In this document: one piece after another, positions 49,564-58,722 of the stretch
Position numbering within the stretch: the first letter of the stretch is position 1
Layout of the letters: every line of letters starts with the position of its first letter
Source of the DNA: LMUY01 sp965199165
GTDB lineage: Bacteria > Pseudomonadota > Alphaproteobacteria > Acetobacterales > Acetobacteraceae
NCBI GenBank assembly: GCA_965199165.1
Contig: OZ240681.1
Span: forward strand, 3,906,001 to 3,970,000
Direction of reading: 5' to 3'
DNA length: 64,000 nucleotides
Translations under genes and position numbers: made by a program
The notes under the pieces: generated by a model
Told to the model about the DNA's origin: nothing
Database searches by the model: none
Seen by the model: only the letters and a program-made list of their open reading frames with translations

Positions 49564-50691
49564 ATGAGCGAACTGAAGCGTGCGACGCTGCACGACTACA
49601 TCACCAGCGCGGCCGAGATCATCGAGGAAGCCCGGTCCGGCCGGATGTTCATCCTGGTGGACGACGAGGACCGGGAGAACGAGGGGGACCTGGTGATCCC
49701 GGCGCAGTTCGCCACGCCCGACGCCATCAACTTCATGGCGCGCTACGCCCGCGGGCTGATCTGCCTGGCCATGACGCGGCACCGGGTGGAGCAGCTCGGC
49801 CTGCCGCTGATGGCGCAGGCCAACGGCACGCGGCACCAGACGGCGTTCACCGTCTCGATCGAGGCGCGGGAGGGGGTGACGACCGGGATCTCCGCGCATG
49901 ACCGGGCGCATACCGTGGCGGTTGCCATCAACCCGGAGATGGGGCGCGACCAGATCACCACGCCCGGCCACGTCTTCCCCCTGGTGGCGCGGGAAGGCGG
50001 CTCGCTGATCCGCGCCGGCCATACCGAGGCTGCGGTGGACATCGCCCGATTGGCCGGGCTGAACCCGGCGGGGGTGATCTGCGAGGTGATGAACGACGAC
50101 GGGTCCATGGCGCGGCTGCCGGACCTGGTCGCCTTCGCCCAGCACCATAACCTCAAGCTGGGCACCATCGCCGACCTGATCGCCCATCGCCGCCGCACCG
50201 AGCGGCTGGTGCGCCGGGTGACCGAGGGTGCCACGCTGCAGGCCGAGGGTGGCGAGTGGCGGATGATCGTCTACGCCAACACGGTGGAATACGCCGAGCA
50301 CCTGGTGCTGCTGAAGGGCGACCTGGCCGTCGGGCCGCCGCCGCTGATCCGGGTGCATGCGGTGGACCTGCTGGGGGACATGCTGGGTGGCCCGCATGGC
50401 AACGAGCTGCACTCCGCCATGCGCATGATCGCCGCCGAGGGGCGCGGCGCGGTGGTGCTCATCCGGGAGGCCATTCCCACTTCGCTGTCCGACCGGGTGC
50501 AGAAGATGGACAGCAGCCCGCGGCCGGTGCGCTCCCTGCGCGACTACGGTGTCGGCGCGCAGATCCTGGCCGACCTGGGCGTGCAGGACATGGTGCTGAT
50601 CTCCAACACGCACCGCATCGTCGTCGGGCTGGAGGCTTACGGGCTGAACATCGTCGGCCAGCGGCCGATCGACGGGGTGGCGGTTGCATGA
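49564..50691 (+). CDS. ribBA: 3,4-DHBP synthase with degenerate GTP cyclohydrolase II domain (RibBA/RibBX type)
   Basis: A 375-aa two-domain protein. The N-terminal DHBP synthase is intact: VDDEDRENEGDLV, FTVSIEAREGVTTGIS and RAGHTEAAVDIARLAG. The C-terminal GTP cyclohydrolase II domain has lost the zinc cysteines: where active enzymes have a C-x10-C-x-C pattern this one reads HAVDLLGDMLGGPHGNELH. The domain therefore probably lacks cyclohydrolase activity, as described for RibBX proteins, and another RibA should exist in the genome. It overlaps ribH as ATGA. Confidence 0.92.
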   Translation: MSELKRATLHDYITSAAEIIEEARSGRMFILVDDEDRENEGDLVIPAQFATPDAINFMARYARGLICLAMTRHRVEQLGLPLMAQANGTRHQTAFTVSIEAREGVTTGISAHDRAHTVAVAINPEMGRDQITTPGHVFPLVAREGGSLIRAGHTEAAVDIARLAGLNPAGVICEVMNDDGSMARLPDLVAFAQHHNLKLGTIADLIAHRRRTERLVRRVTEGATLQAEGGEWRMIVYANTVEYAEHLVLLKGDLAVGPPPLIRVHAVDLLGDMLGGPHGNELHSAMRMIAAEGRGAVVLIREAIPTSLSDRVQKMDSSPRPVRSLRDYGVGAQILADLGVQDMVLISNTHRIVVGLEAYGLNIVGQRPIDGVAVA

Positions 50692-51170
50692 GCACGCTCG
50701 ACGCGCCGCTGCCGACCGCGCCGGAGGTTCCCGGCCCGCCTGCGCGGCTGCTGGTGGTGCGCGCGCCCTACTACCAGGGCGTCGTGGACGGCATGACGGC
50801 AGCGGCGCTGCGCATCCTGGACGAGGCCGGTGCGACCCACGACGTGCTGGACGTGGCCGGCGCGTTCGAGCTGGCGCAGGCCATCCGGATCGCGCTGCGT
50901 GGGCGTGAGCGGTTCGACGGCTTCGTGGCGCTCGGCTGCGTGGTCCGTGGAGAAACAGACCATTACGGCTTCATCTGCGCTGCCAGCATGAACGGCTTGA
51001 TGGACGTGGCGCTGCAGTATGGCATCGCATTGGGCACGGGCCTGCTGACGGTCGACACCTTGGCCCAGGCCACGGCACGGTCGGGTCCGGACGGTCACAA
51101 CAAGGGGGCGGAGGCCGCAGTCGCCGCCCTGCGCCAGATCAACGCGGCCCGGCGACTCGGCGCAGCCTGA
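50688..51170 (+). CDS. ribH: 6,7-dimethyl-8-ribityllumazine synthase
   Basis: A 160-aa RibH. RLLVVRAPYYQGVVDGM, VAGAFELAQAI, ALGCVVRGETDHYGFIC (with the family's active-site region) and NKGAEAAVAAL near the end are characteristic. It makes the lumazine substrate for RibE. The ATG at 50688 overlaps the previous stop and the stop overlaps nusB as TGATG. Confidence 0.94.
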   Translation: MSTLDAPLPTAPEVPGPPARLLVVRAPYYQGVVDGMTAAALRILDEAGATHDVLDVAGAFELAQAIRIALRGRERFDGFVALGCVVRGETDHYGFICAASMNGLMDVALQYGIALGTGLLTVDTLAQATARSGPDGHNKGAEAAVAALRQINAARRLGAA

Positions 51171-51670
51171 TGGGCAAACCGGCGAAGGGCCGCCCGCGGA
51201 CCGCCAGCCGCGTGGCGGCGGTGCAGGCCCTGTTCCAGTCCGAACAGACGGGCGAGACGGTCGAGACGATCGTGGACCAGTTCGTGCGCCATCGGCTGGG
51301 CGAGCTCCCGGGTTCCGGCGGGTTCGAGGAAGGCCGCGTGCCCGATGCGGACGTGCGCCTGTTCGGTCGCATCGTTCGGCAGGCGGTGCAGGAGCAGGAT
51401 GCGCTCGACCGGCTGGTGTCCGACTCGTTGCCGGCCGAGTGGCCCTATGCCCGGCTGGACCCGGTGCTGCGGGCGCTGCTCCGCGCGGCCGGGGCGGAAC
51501 TGGGCATGGCCGATGGGCCGCCAGCGCGCGTGGTGCTCAACGAATACCTGGACGTGGCGCACGGCTTCTTCACGGGCGACGAGCCGCGCATGGTCAACGG
51601 GTTGCTGGACCGCATGGCGCGGGTGCTGCGCACCGGCGAGTTCCAGAGCGCCGCCGACCCGGCGGATTGA
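51170..51670 (+). CDS. nusB: Transcription antitermination factor NusB
   Basis: A 166-aa helical protein that binds BoxA RNA with NusE during rRNA transcription. RPRTASRVAAVQALFQSEQTG opens the fold, and ARVVLNEYLDVAHGFF with GDEPRMVNGLLDRMAR closes it. Its position between ribH and thiL is the standard one. Confidence 0.93.
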   Translation: MGKPAKGRPRTASRVAAVQALFQSEQTGETVETIVDQFVRHRLGELPGSGGFEEGRVPDADVRLFGRIVRQAVQEQDALDRLVSDSLPAEWPYARLDPVLRALLRAAGAELGMADGPPARVVLNEYLDVAHGFFTGDEPRMVNGLLDRMARVLRTGEFQSAADPAD

Positions 51671-51672
51671 GC

Positions 51673-52602
51673 ATGGCGCTGCCGCCGGAGTTTTCCCGCA
51701 TCGCCAGGCACTTCCGGCCGCTTGCCGGGCCAGGATCGCTCGATCTGACCGACGATGCGGCCGTGTTCGCGCCACCGCCTGAACGTGAGGTGGTCATCAC
51801 GGCGGACGCCATGGTGGAGGGCGTCCACTTCTTGCCCGGCACCGCGCCCGATCTGGTCGCGCGCAAGCTGCTCCGGGTAAACCTGTCGGACCTGGCGGCG
51901 ATGGGCGCGGTGCCACTCGGCTACCTGGTCACGGTTTCCGTCCCGCGCAGTTGCGGGGATGATTGGTTCGCCGGCTTCGCGGCCGGGCTGCGTAGGGATC
52001 AGGCGGAGTTCGCGATCGCCCTGCTCGGCGGTGACACGACGGAGACGCCTGGACCGCTGACGCTGTCGCTGACCGCCATCGGGCATGTCTCGCCGGGGCA
52101 GGCGGTGCTCCGTTCGGGCGCACGGGCGGGAGACGAGGTGTGGGTCACCGGCACGATCGGCGACGGCGTGCTGGGGCTGCACGCGGCGCGCGGCGAGCTG
52201 CCGGACCCCGACGGCTATCTCCGGGGGCGCTACGACCTGCCGAACCCGCGGCTGGGCTTGCCGCTGGCCGGGTGGGCCCATGCGGCGATGGACGTGTCCG
52301 ACGGGCTGTTCCAGGACCTCGGGCATATTTGTCGCGCCAGCGGGCTTGCCGCCGTGGTGCAGGCGGCGGCGATCCCGCTCTCTCCGCAGGCCATCGCCGC
52401 TGGTCCGGCCTGGCGCGAGACCGCCTGGGTGGGCGGCGACGACTACGAGCTGTTGCTGGCCGTGCCGGCAGGGCAGGCGGCGCCACCCGGCGTCCGCGCG
52501 ACCCGGATCGGGCGGTTCCAGGCCGGGGAGGGCGTCACGGTCCTGGACGCGCAAGGCGATGTCCTGCCGGTCGCCGACCGCGGCTGGAGCCACTTCGCCT
52601 AG
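51673..52602 (+). CDS. thiL: Thiamine-monophosphate kinase
   Basis: A 309-aa kinase that converts thiamine phosphate to thiamine diphosphate. The metal/ATP motifs LTDDAAVFAPPP, ITADAMVEGVHF, NLSDLAAMGAVP, LLGGDTTETPGP and AMDVSDGLFQDL are intact. ATG 51673 lies 2 bases after the nusB stop. It ends the riboflavin/nusB operon. Confidence 0.94.
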   Translation: MALPPEFSRIARHFRPLAGPGSLDLTDDAAVFAPPPEREVVITADAMVEGVHFLPGTAPDLVARKLLRVNLSDLAAMGAVPLGYLVTVSVPRSCGDDWFAGFAAGLRRDQAEFAIALLGGDTTETPGPLTLSLTAIGHVSPGQAVLRSGARAGDEVWVTGTIGDGVLGLHAARGELPDPDGYLRGRYDLPNPRLGLPLAGWAHAAMDVSDGLFQDLGHICRASGLAAVVQAAAIPLSPQAIAAGPAWRETAWVGGDDYELLLAVPAGQAAPPGVRATRIGRFQAGEGVTVLDAQGDVLPVADRGWSHFA

Positions 52603-52609
52603 ACAAGGC

Positions 52610-52634
52610 GCCCGATCCGCTGGATGAGTCGGGC
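52610..52634 (+). terminator. Weak hairpin after thiL
   Basis: GCCCGA and TCGGGC form a 6-bp stem around a 13-nt loop shortly after the thiL stop. There is no T-run; a possible end point of the rib-nusB-thiL transcript. Confidence 0.35.
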
Positions 52635-52650
52635 ATAGCAGGAGGCGCAG

Positions 52651-53475
52651 ATGGATCAGGTGGAATGGGCGAAACTCACCGGGCCCGAGATCAGGGCGGT
52701 GGCGGCCAAGCCCGGCGCGATGGCGGTCCTGCCCATCGGCTCGCTCGAGCAGCACGGGCCGCATCTCCCGGTGATCACGGACACGGCCAGCGCCAGCGCC
52801 GCCGCCGTCCGGGCTGCCGGACTCGTCGCCGGGGAGGTCCCGGTGCTGGTGCTGCCGGGCCTCTGGACGGGGATGAGCGAGCACCATCTGCCGTTCGGCG
52901 GCACCATCAGCCTCAACTTCAGCGAGTTGCAAGGCGTGCTGCGCGGCATCGTGCGGTCGCTTCGCGCCATCGGCTTTGCCCGGTTGCTGATCGTCAACGG
53001 CCATGGCGGCAACGTCGAGCCGCTGGCGGTCGCGGCGCGCGAGCTGGCGCATGAGTTCGGCCTGCCCGTCGTGGCCACGACCCCGTGGTACCTGACGCGT
53101 GACAAGATCGGCGCCATCGCCGAGACGGCGGAGACGCCCGCCCATGCCTGCGAGGGGGAGACGTCGGTGATGCTCGCGGTCGCGCCGGAGCTGGTGCGGA
53201 CCGACAAGTTCGACGAGGCCGTGCGGCAGCGGCCGGAGCCGACGCCGAAATACGACGGGCTCAGCCGCTTCTGGAGCTTCTCGGAGCGTGCGCCGGTGAC
53301 GGGTGTGCGCGGCGACCCGCGCCCGGCAACCGCGGACAAGGGCGAACGGTTCCTGGACGTCCAGGCGCAGGCGCTCGCCGAGGCGATGCTGGACAAGGGC
53401 CTGTGGCGCGCGCCAGACCCGGTCTGGTCACCTGGCCGCGGACAGGGCAACACCGCCGGGCACGCGGACGGCTAA
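52651..53475 (+). CDS. Creatininase-family amidohydrolase
   Basis: A 274-aa metal hydrolase of the creatininase/mycofactocin-peptidase fold. Metal ligands are in IGSLEQHGPHLPVITD (Glu, His, Asp), VNGHGGNVEPL (His) and ACEGETSVML (Glu). The family includes creatinine amidohydrolases and FAPy deformylases, so the substrate is open. GGAGG lies about 7 bases upstream of the ATG. Confidence 0.88.
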   Translation: MDQVEWAKLTGPEIRAVAAKPGAMAVLPIGSLEQHGPHLPVITDTASASAAAVRAAGLVAGEVPVLVLPGLWTGMSEHHLPFGGTISLNFSELQGVLRGIVRSLRAIGFARLLIVNGHGGNVEPLAVAARELAHEFGLPVVATTPWYLTRDKIGAIAETAETPAHACEGETSVMLAVAPELVRTDKFDEAVRQRPEPTPKYDGLSRFWSFSERAPVTGVRGDPRPATADKGERFLDVQAQALAEAMLDKGLWRAPDPVWSPGRGQGNTAGHADG

Positions 53476-53517
53476 GCCGGACGTTTCCCAGAAGGAGAGG
53501 GAGAAGATGGGAGCGGT

Positions 53518-53994
53518 TCAACGCCGCGCGGGGCGCTTGAGCGGCAGGTTGGTGCGGTAGATCACCCGCTTCAACGCGAAGGCGGAGCGGACGCCGCGGA
53601 CGCCGGGCAGCCGCGTCAGGCGGGTGCGGAGGAACTCCTCGTAGGTGCCCAAATCCGCCGCCACGACGCGCAGCAGATAGTCGCTGGCGCCCGTCATCAG
53701 CATGCATTCCATCACTTCGGGCAGGTCGGCGATCGCGGCCTCGAATGCCTCCAGCATCTCCTGTGTCTGGCCAAGCAGCTCCACGGACACCATGACGTTG
53801 ACCGGCAAGCCGACGCGATCCTGGTCCAGAAGCGCCACGTAGCCGGTGATGATCCCGCTTTCCTCCAGCAGCTTTTGCCGACGGTGGCAGGGCGAGGGCG
53901 ACAAGCCGGCCGCGTCGCTCAATTCCACCGTGGTGGCTCGGCCGTCGCGTTGCAGGTGGTCCAGGATGGAAACATCGATCCGGTCCAGTCGCAC
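53518..53994 (-). CDS. Lrp/AsnC-family transcriptional regulator
   Basis: A 158-aa regulator. An N-terminal helix-turn-helix (LDRIDVSILDHLQRDGRATTVELSDAAGLSPSPCHRR) is followed by the RAM ligand-binding domain (GASDYLLRVVAADLGTYEEFL). The start is GTG 53994, because AGGAGG lies 7 bases ahead; a longer in-frame ATG at 54024 would place that site inside the gene. It is divergent from the indolepyruvate oxidoreductase gene with about 134 bases between. Control of that aromatic amino acid catabolic gene is likely, by analogy with other Lrp members. Confidence 0.9.
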   Translation of the reverse strand: MRLDRIDVSILDHLQRDGRATTVELSDAAGLSPSPCHRRQKLLEESGIITGYVALLDQDRVGLPVNVMVSVELLGQTQEMLEAFEAAIADLPEVMECMLMTGASDYLLRVVAADLGTYEEFLRTRLTRLPGVRGVRSAFALKRVIYRTNLPLKRPARR

Positions 53995-54023
53995 AGGCAA
54001 ACCTCCTACGTTGCAGCGCACCA

Positions 54024-54040
54024 TTGGGAAGATCTGCCAA
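54024..54040. promoter_or_regulatory. Candidate Lrp-type operator in the divergent gap
   Basis: The sequence TTGGGAAGATCTGCCAA, with TTGG and CCAA ends, lies mid-way in the less GC-rich intergenic region between the Lrp gene and the oxidoreductase. It is imperfect as a palindrome, so the call rests mainly on position. Confidence 0.25.
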
Positions 54041-54128
54041 TTCTATCGATCGCGGGCGCAAAATACGACAGCATCCGCCTCCTATTTTCCCGCTAGGCTT
54101 TGCCCACATCGGCTGCGGGAGAAAGCGA

Positions 54129-57100
54129 ATGGATGTAGGCCTCGGCACCGTCCCCACCACGCTGGAAAGCCGCTATGCGGAGCTCGACAGTCCCGTCCTG
54201 CTGACGGGGATCCAGGCGCTGGTCCGCGTCCTGCTGGAACAGGCGCGGCTGGATCGCGCAGCCGGGCGGAAGACCGGCGGCTTCGTGTCAGGCTACCGCG
54301 GCTCGCCTCTCGGCGGGCTGGACCAGGAGCTGTGGCGCCGCGGCAAGCTGCTCGACGCGCATGGCATCAAGTTCCAGCCCGGGCTGAACGAAGACCTCGC
54401 GGTGACCATGCTGTCCGGCACCCAGCAGCTCGACTTCTATCCCGGCGCCACCGTCGATGGCGTGTTCGGGATGTGGTATGGCAAGGGCCCGGGCGTGGAT
54501 CGCTCCGCCGACGCGCTTCGCGTCGCCAACGCCTTCGGCAGCCACCGCAACGGCGGCGTGCTCTGCATCGCCGGTGACGACCACGGTGCGCATTCCTCCA
54601 CCTTCCCGCACCAGACCGACCAGATCTTCGAGGCGGTGATGATGCCGGTGCTCCAGCCGGCGGACGCCTCGGAGATCATCGAGTTCGGCCTGGCCGGCAT
54701 CGCGCTGTCGCGCTTCTGCGGCCTGTGGGTGGCGATGAAGACCATCGCCGAGACGGCCGAGCAGGCGGCCACGGTGACCGTGCCGTCCGAACGGGCGTTC
54801 GTCACACCGGGTATCGTCGTCCCGCCGCACGGCTTCAACATCGATGTGACGCTGAAATGGCCGGCCGAGCGCTTCGTGTTCGAGGCGCGGATGCTGGACG
54901 AGCGGCTTCCCGCCGCGGGGGCCTGGTGGCGTGCCAACGGCATCGACCGGGTGACGCAGGGTGGCGCGGAGGCGCCGGTCGGCATCGTGACGGTCGGCAA
55001 GGCGCACCACGACGTGCTGCACGCGCTGGCAGCCATGGGGCTGTCGCGCCATCCCGGGCTCGCGGTCTACAAGGTCGGGATGACCTGGCCGCTGGAGACG
55101 GAGGGGCTGAAGGCCTTCGCCCGCGGCCGCCGCGCCCTGCTGGTGGTGGAGGAGAAGCGCTCCTTCGTGGAGGCGCAGGTCCGCGCGGCGCTCTATAACC
55201 TGCCGGCGGACCAGCGCCCGGCGGTGCTGGGCAAGACCGGGCTGGACGACGCACCGCTGTTGCCCGCGGCGATGGAGCTGTCGCCCGAGCTGCTCGCACG
55301 CGCACTGGCCCGGACGCTGCCCGCGTTCGGCATCCAGGCGGCCGAGCCGGACATGCAGGAGGCGCCGGTGCGGCCGGATGGCCTGTTGGCGCGGGCGCCG
55401 ACCTTCTGCGCCGGGTGCCCGCACAACACCTCCACCCGGCTGCCGGATGGCTCCTTCGCGATGGCGGGGATCGGCTGCCACGTGATGGCCATGCAGAACA
55501 CGCCCGGCACCGGGTTGTTCAGCGTGATGGGCGGGGAGGGTGTGGCCTGGGGCGGTCTGGCGCCGTTCACCAGCCTGCCGCACGTGTTCGCCAACATGGG
55601 GGACGGCACCTACCAGCACTCCGGCCTGCTGGCGATCCGCCAGGCGGTCGCGGCCAAGAGCCGGATCACCTACAAGGTGCTGTATAATGATGCGGTCGCG
55701 ATGACCGGCGGCCAGCCGGCCGAGGGTGGCCCGACCGTGATCGACATCGCGCGGCAGATCGCGGCGGAAGGTGTCGCCAAGATCGCGCTGGTCGCCGACG
55801 ACCCGGCACGGCTGCCCGACGCCGGCGAGCTGCCGCGGGGCGTGGCACGCCATGGCCGCGAGATGCTGCCGCAGCTGCAAGCGGAGTTCGCGGCCTATGA
55901 CGGCGTGTCCGCGATCATCTACGACCAGGTCTGCGCGACCGAGAAGCGGCGGCGGCGCAAGCGCGGCACCATGGCGGTGGCCGACGTGAAGGTCGCGATC
56001 AACCCGCGGGTCTGCGAGAACTGCGGCGATTGCTCGACCCAGTCCCACTGCATCGCCATCGAGCCCATCGACACCGAATATGGCCGCAAGCGGCGCATTT
56101 CGCCCACGAGCTGCAACACGGATCTGTCGTGCCTGAAGGGGTTCTGTCCCTCCTTCGTGACCTCCAGCACCGACGCGCCCAAGCAGGACGACGCGGCGCT
56201 GTGGCAGGCGCGGGAGGCGGAGTTCGCAGCCGGCCTGGCCGACCCGACCCTGCCTGACCTGGCGACGCCGTGGCGCGGCCTGTTCGCCGGGATCGGCGGC
56301 GGCGGCATCGTCACGGCCGGCGCCATCGTGGCCATGGCCGCGTCGGTGGAGGGCCGGCAGGTCAGCACGTTGGACTTCACCGGCCTGGCGCAGAAGAACG
56401 GCGCCGTCGTGTCCCACGTGCAGATCGCGGCGGAGGGGCTGGATGTCGTCCGCATCCCCACGGGCGAAGCGGACGTGATGCTGGCGGCCGACCTCGCCGT
56501 GGGCGCGCAGCGGGGCGTGCTGGAGCGCATGCGGCGCGGCGGCGCGGTGATCGGCAACCTCGACCTGCAGGCCAACAACAGCTTCATCGCGAACCGGGAC
56601 CTGGTGATCGATGCCGGGCTGCACCGCCGGGTGATCGACCGGGCCGTCGGCGGCAACGCCAGCACCTACCTGCGGGCGACCGCGCTGTCGGAGCGGCTGT
56701 TCGGCCAGGCACAGGCGCTCAACACGCTGCTGATGGGGCTGGCGTGGCAGGCCGGATTGCTGCCGGTGGGGCAGGAAGCGTTGCTGCGCGCGATCGAGCT
56801 GAACGGCACCGCGGTGGCGCTGAACCGCCGTGCCTTCACCTGGGGCCGCATCCTCCATCTCCGGCCGGAGTTGGCGGACGCGGTGCTGGCGGGCGAGGAT
56901 TTGCCGCCCACGACGTTCGAGGCACTGGTGGCCGGGCGCGAGGCCGAGCTGGTGCGGTACCAGTCCGCACGGTTGGCGAGGCGCTATCGCCGGGTGGTGG
57001 ACCAGGCGGCCGAGCGTGAGGCGGCGGTGTTCGGCCAGCCTGGCCGCTTCGCCCGGGCTGTCGCCGAGGGATTGTTCCGTGCCTATGCCTACAAGGACGA

Positions 57101-57542
57101 GTACGAGGTCGCCCGCCTGCACGCCGGCGCGACCTATGGGGAGAAGCCGGTGTTCCACATGGCGCCGCCGCTGATCTCGGGGGTCGACCCGGCGACCGGG
57201 CGGCGCAAGAAGGTCGCCATCTCCGGCCGGATCGCGCTGCCGCTGTTCCGGATGCTTCGGCATGGCAAGGTGCTGCGGGGCACTCCGCTGGACCCGTTCG
57301 GCTGGCAGGCCGAACGGCGGGCCGAGCGCGCGTTCGCCCGCGATACGGAGGCCAGCATCGCCCGCGCGACCGCCAAGCTGCGCCCGGCGACGCTGGACAC
57401 GGCAGTGGCGCTCGCGGATATTCCGATGAACGTCCGCGGCTTCGGCCCGGTGAAGGACAAGGCGATGCGGGAGGCAGGCCCGGTGCGCGCAGCCTTGCTG
57501 GTGGCGCTGGATGCCGAGCCGGTCGCGCTCGCGGCAGAGTAA
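54129..57542 (+). CDS. Indolepyruvate ferredoxin oxidoreductase, fused alpha-beta
   Basis: A 1137-aa fused 2-oxoacid:ferredoxin oxidoreductase, which decarboxylates aryl pyruvates from aromatic amino acids to aryl-acetyl-CoA. The N-terminal part has GGFVSGYRGSPLGGLDQEL. The thiamine diphosphate site is GDGTYQHSGLLA with a following Asn in LYNDAVAMTGGQP. An iron-sulphur segment has CENCGDCSTQSHC and CNTDLSCLKGFCPSF. The gamma-type domain begins GIGGGGIVTAGAIVA. ATG 54129 has GGGAGAAAG upstream. An acyl-CoA dehydrogenase follows 12 bases later. Confidence 0.93.
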   Translation: MDVGLGTVPTTLESRYAELDSPVLLTGIQALVRVLLEQARLDRAAGRKTGGFVSGYRGSPLGGLDQELWRRGKLLDAHGIKFQPGLNEDLAVTMLSGTQQLDFYPGATVDGVFGMWYGKGPGVDRSADALRVANAFGSHRNGGVLCIAGDDHGAHSSTFPHQTDQIFEAVMMPVLQPADASEIIEFGLAGIALSRFCGLWVAMKTIAETAEQAATVTVPSERAFVTPGIVVPPHGFNIDVTLKWPAERFVFEARMLDERLPAAGAWWRANGIDRVTQGGAEAPVGIVTVGKAHHDVLHALAAMGLSRHPGLAVYKVGMTWPLETEGLKAFARGRRALLVVEEKRSFVEAQVRAALYNLPADQRPAVLGKTGLDDAPLLPAAMELSPELLARALARTLPAFGIQAAEPDMQEAPVRPDGLLARAPTFCAGCPHNTSTRLPDGSFAMAGIGCHVMAMQNTPGTGLFSVMGGEGVAWGGLAPFTSLPHVFANMGDGTYQHSGLLAIRQAVAAKSRITYKVLYNDAVAMTGGQPAEGGPTVIDIARQIAAEGVAKIALVADDPARLPDAGELPRGVARHGREMLPQLQAEFAAYDGVSAIIYDQVCATEKRRRRKRGTMAVADVKVAINPRVCENCGDCSTQSHCIAIEPIDTEYGRKRRISPTSCNTDLSCLKGFCPSFVTSSTDAPKQDDAALWQAREAEFAAGLADPTLPDLATPWRGLFAGIGGGGIVTAGAIVAMAASVEGRQVSTLDFTGLAQKNGAVVSHVQIAAEGLDVVRIPTGEADVMLAADLAVGAQRGVLERMRRGGAVIGNLDLQANNSFIANRDLVIDAGLHRRVIDRAVGGNASTYLRATALSERLFGQAQALNTLLMGLAWQAGLLPVGQEALLRAIELNGTAVALNRRAFTWGRILHLRPELADAVLAGEDLPPTTFEALVAGREAELVRYQSARLARRYRRVVDQAAEREAAVFGQPGRFARAVAEGLFRAYAYKDEYEVARLHAGATYGEKPVFHMAPPLISGVDPATGRRKKVAISGRIALPLFRMLRHGKVLRGTPLDPFGWQAERRAERAFARDTEASIARATAKLRPATLDTAVALADIPMNVRGFGPVKDKAMREAGPVRAALLVALDAEPVALAAE

Positions 57543-57554
57543 GGAAGCGACGTC

Positions 57555-58685
57555 ATGTTGGACAACACCGACCCGAGTGCCCTGATCGTCGAGACCGCCC
57601 GCCGATTCGCGCAGGAACGGCTCGCGCCCGGCGCCGCTGCGCGCGAGAAGGCCGGCCGTATCGAGCCGGAGATCGTGCGCGAACTGGGCGAGATGGGCTT
57701 CCTCGGCGCCACGCTGTCATCCGAGTGGGACGGCGCGGAGATCGACATGGCGACCTACGCTCGGGTCGTGGAGGAGATCGCCGCGGGCGACGGCTCCGTC
57801 TCCACCCTGGTGAGCGTGCACAACGCGCCGACCTGCGAGATCCTCCAGCATTATGGGACGGACGCGCAGCGGCAGCAGTGGCTGCGCCCGATGGCGACGG
57901 GGGCGGCGCTCGGCTCCTTTGCGCTGACCGAGCCTGGCGCCGGATCGGAGGCGTCCGGCCTGCGGACGCGGGCGGTGCGGGATGGCGAGGACTACGTCAT
58001 CACCGGGTCGAAGCAGTTCATCTCCAACGCCGCGATCGGCCAGACCACGCTGCTGTTCGCGATGACGGACCCGGCGGCGGGCAAGAAGGGCATGTCCTGC
58101 TTCGTCGTCAGCAACGACACGCCGGGCTACCAGGTCGCGCGCGTGGAGGAGAAGCTGGGGCAGAAGGCGTCCGACACCTGCCACCTGGTGTTCGACGGCA
58201 TGCGCGTGCCGGCGGCGCAGCGGATCGGGCAGGAGGGCGAGGGCTACCGGATCGCGCTTTCCACGCTGGAGGCCGGGCGGATCGGCATCGCCGCGCAGTC
58301 GGTCGGCATGGCGCGTGCGGCGCTGGAGTATGCGATCGGCTACGCCAAGGAACGCCGCAGCTTCGGCAAGGCGATCATCGACCATCAGGCGGTCGGGTTC
58401 CGCCTGGTGGATGCCAAGACGCGGCTGGAGGCGGCGCGCCAGCTGGTGCTGAACGCGGCCCGGCTGAAGGATGCCGGGCAGCCGGCGTTGGAAGCTGCGG
58501 CGATGGCCAAGCTGTTCGCGTCGGAAGCGGCCGAGGCGGTCTGCTCCGCGGCGATCCAGACGTTGGGCGGTTACGGCTTCCTGTGCGACTACCCGGTGGA
58601 ACGGATCTACCGCGACGTACGGGTGTGCCAGATCTACGAGGGCACCAGCGACATCCAGAAGATCATCCTGCAGCGCATGCTGTAA
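57555..58685 (+). CDS. Acyl-CoA dehydrogenase
   Basis: A 376-aa flavoenzyme of the medium/short-chain acyl-CoA dehydrogenase family. FALTEPGAGSEASGLRT binds FAD, SNAAIGQTTLLFA continues the barrel, the catalytic Glu lies in QIYEGTSDIQK, and ERRSFGKAIIDHQAV is the family signature. Its position directly after the oxidoreductase suggests it oxidises the acyl-CoA made from an amino acid by that enzyme. Confidence 0.93.
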   Translation: MLDNTDPSALIVETARRFAQERLAPGAAAREKAGRIEPEIVRELGEMGFLGATLSSEWDGAEIDMATYARVVEEIAAGDGSVSTLVSVHNAPTCEILQHYGTDAQRQQWLRPMATGAALGSFALTEPGAGSEASGLRTRAVRDGEDYVITGSKQFISNAAIGQTTLLFAMTDPAAGKKGMSCFVVSNDTPGYQVARVEEKLGQKASDTCHLVFDGMRVPAAQRIGQEGEGYRIALSTLEAGRIGIAAQSVGMARAALEYAIGYAKERRSFGKAIIDHQAVGFRLVDAKTRLEAARQLVLNAARLKDAGQPALEAAAMAKLFASEAAEAVCSAAIQTLGGYGFLCDYPVERIYRDVRVCQIYEGTSDIQKIILQRML

Positions 58686-58722
58686 CGCCCGGCGTCGTGT
58701 GGTAGGGCGCCGCGCTGTCCCG

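Noticed and set aside
54288..57263. Very long minus-strand open frame opposite the indolepyruvate oxidoreductase
   Set aside because: Composition is dominated by His, Arg, Gln and Ala with no recognisable motif; the plus-strand gene is intact, so this is a codon-bias shadow.
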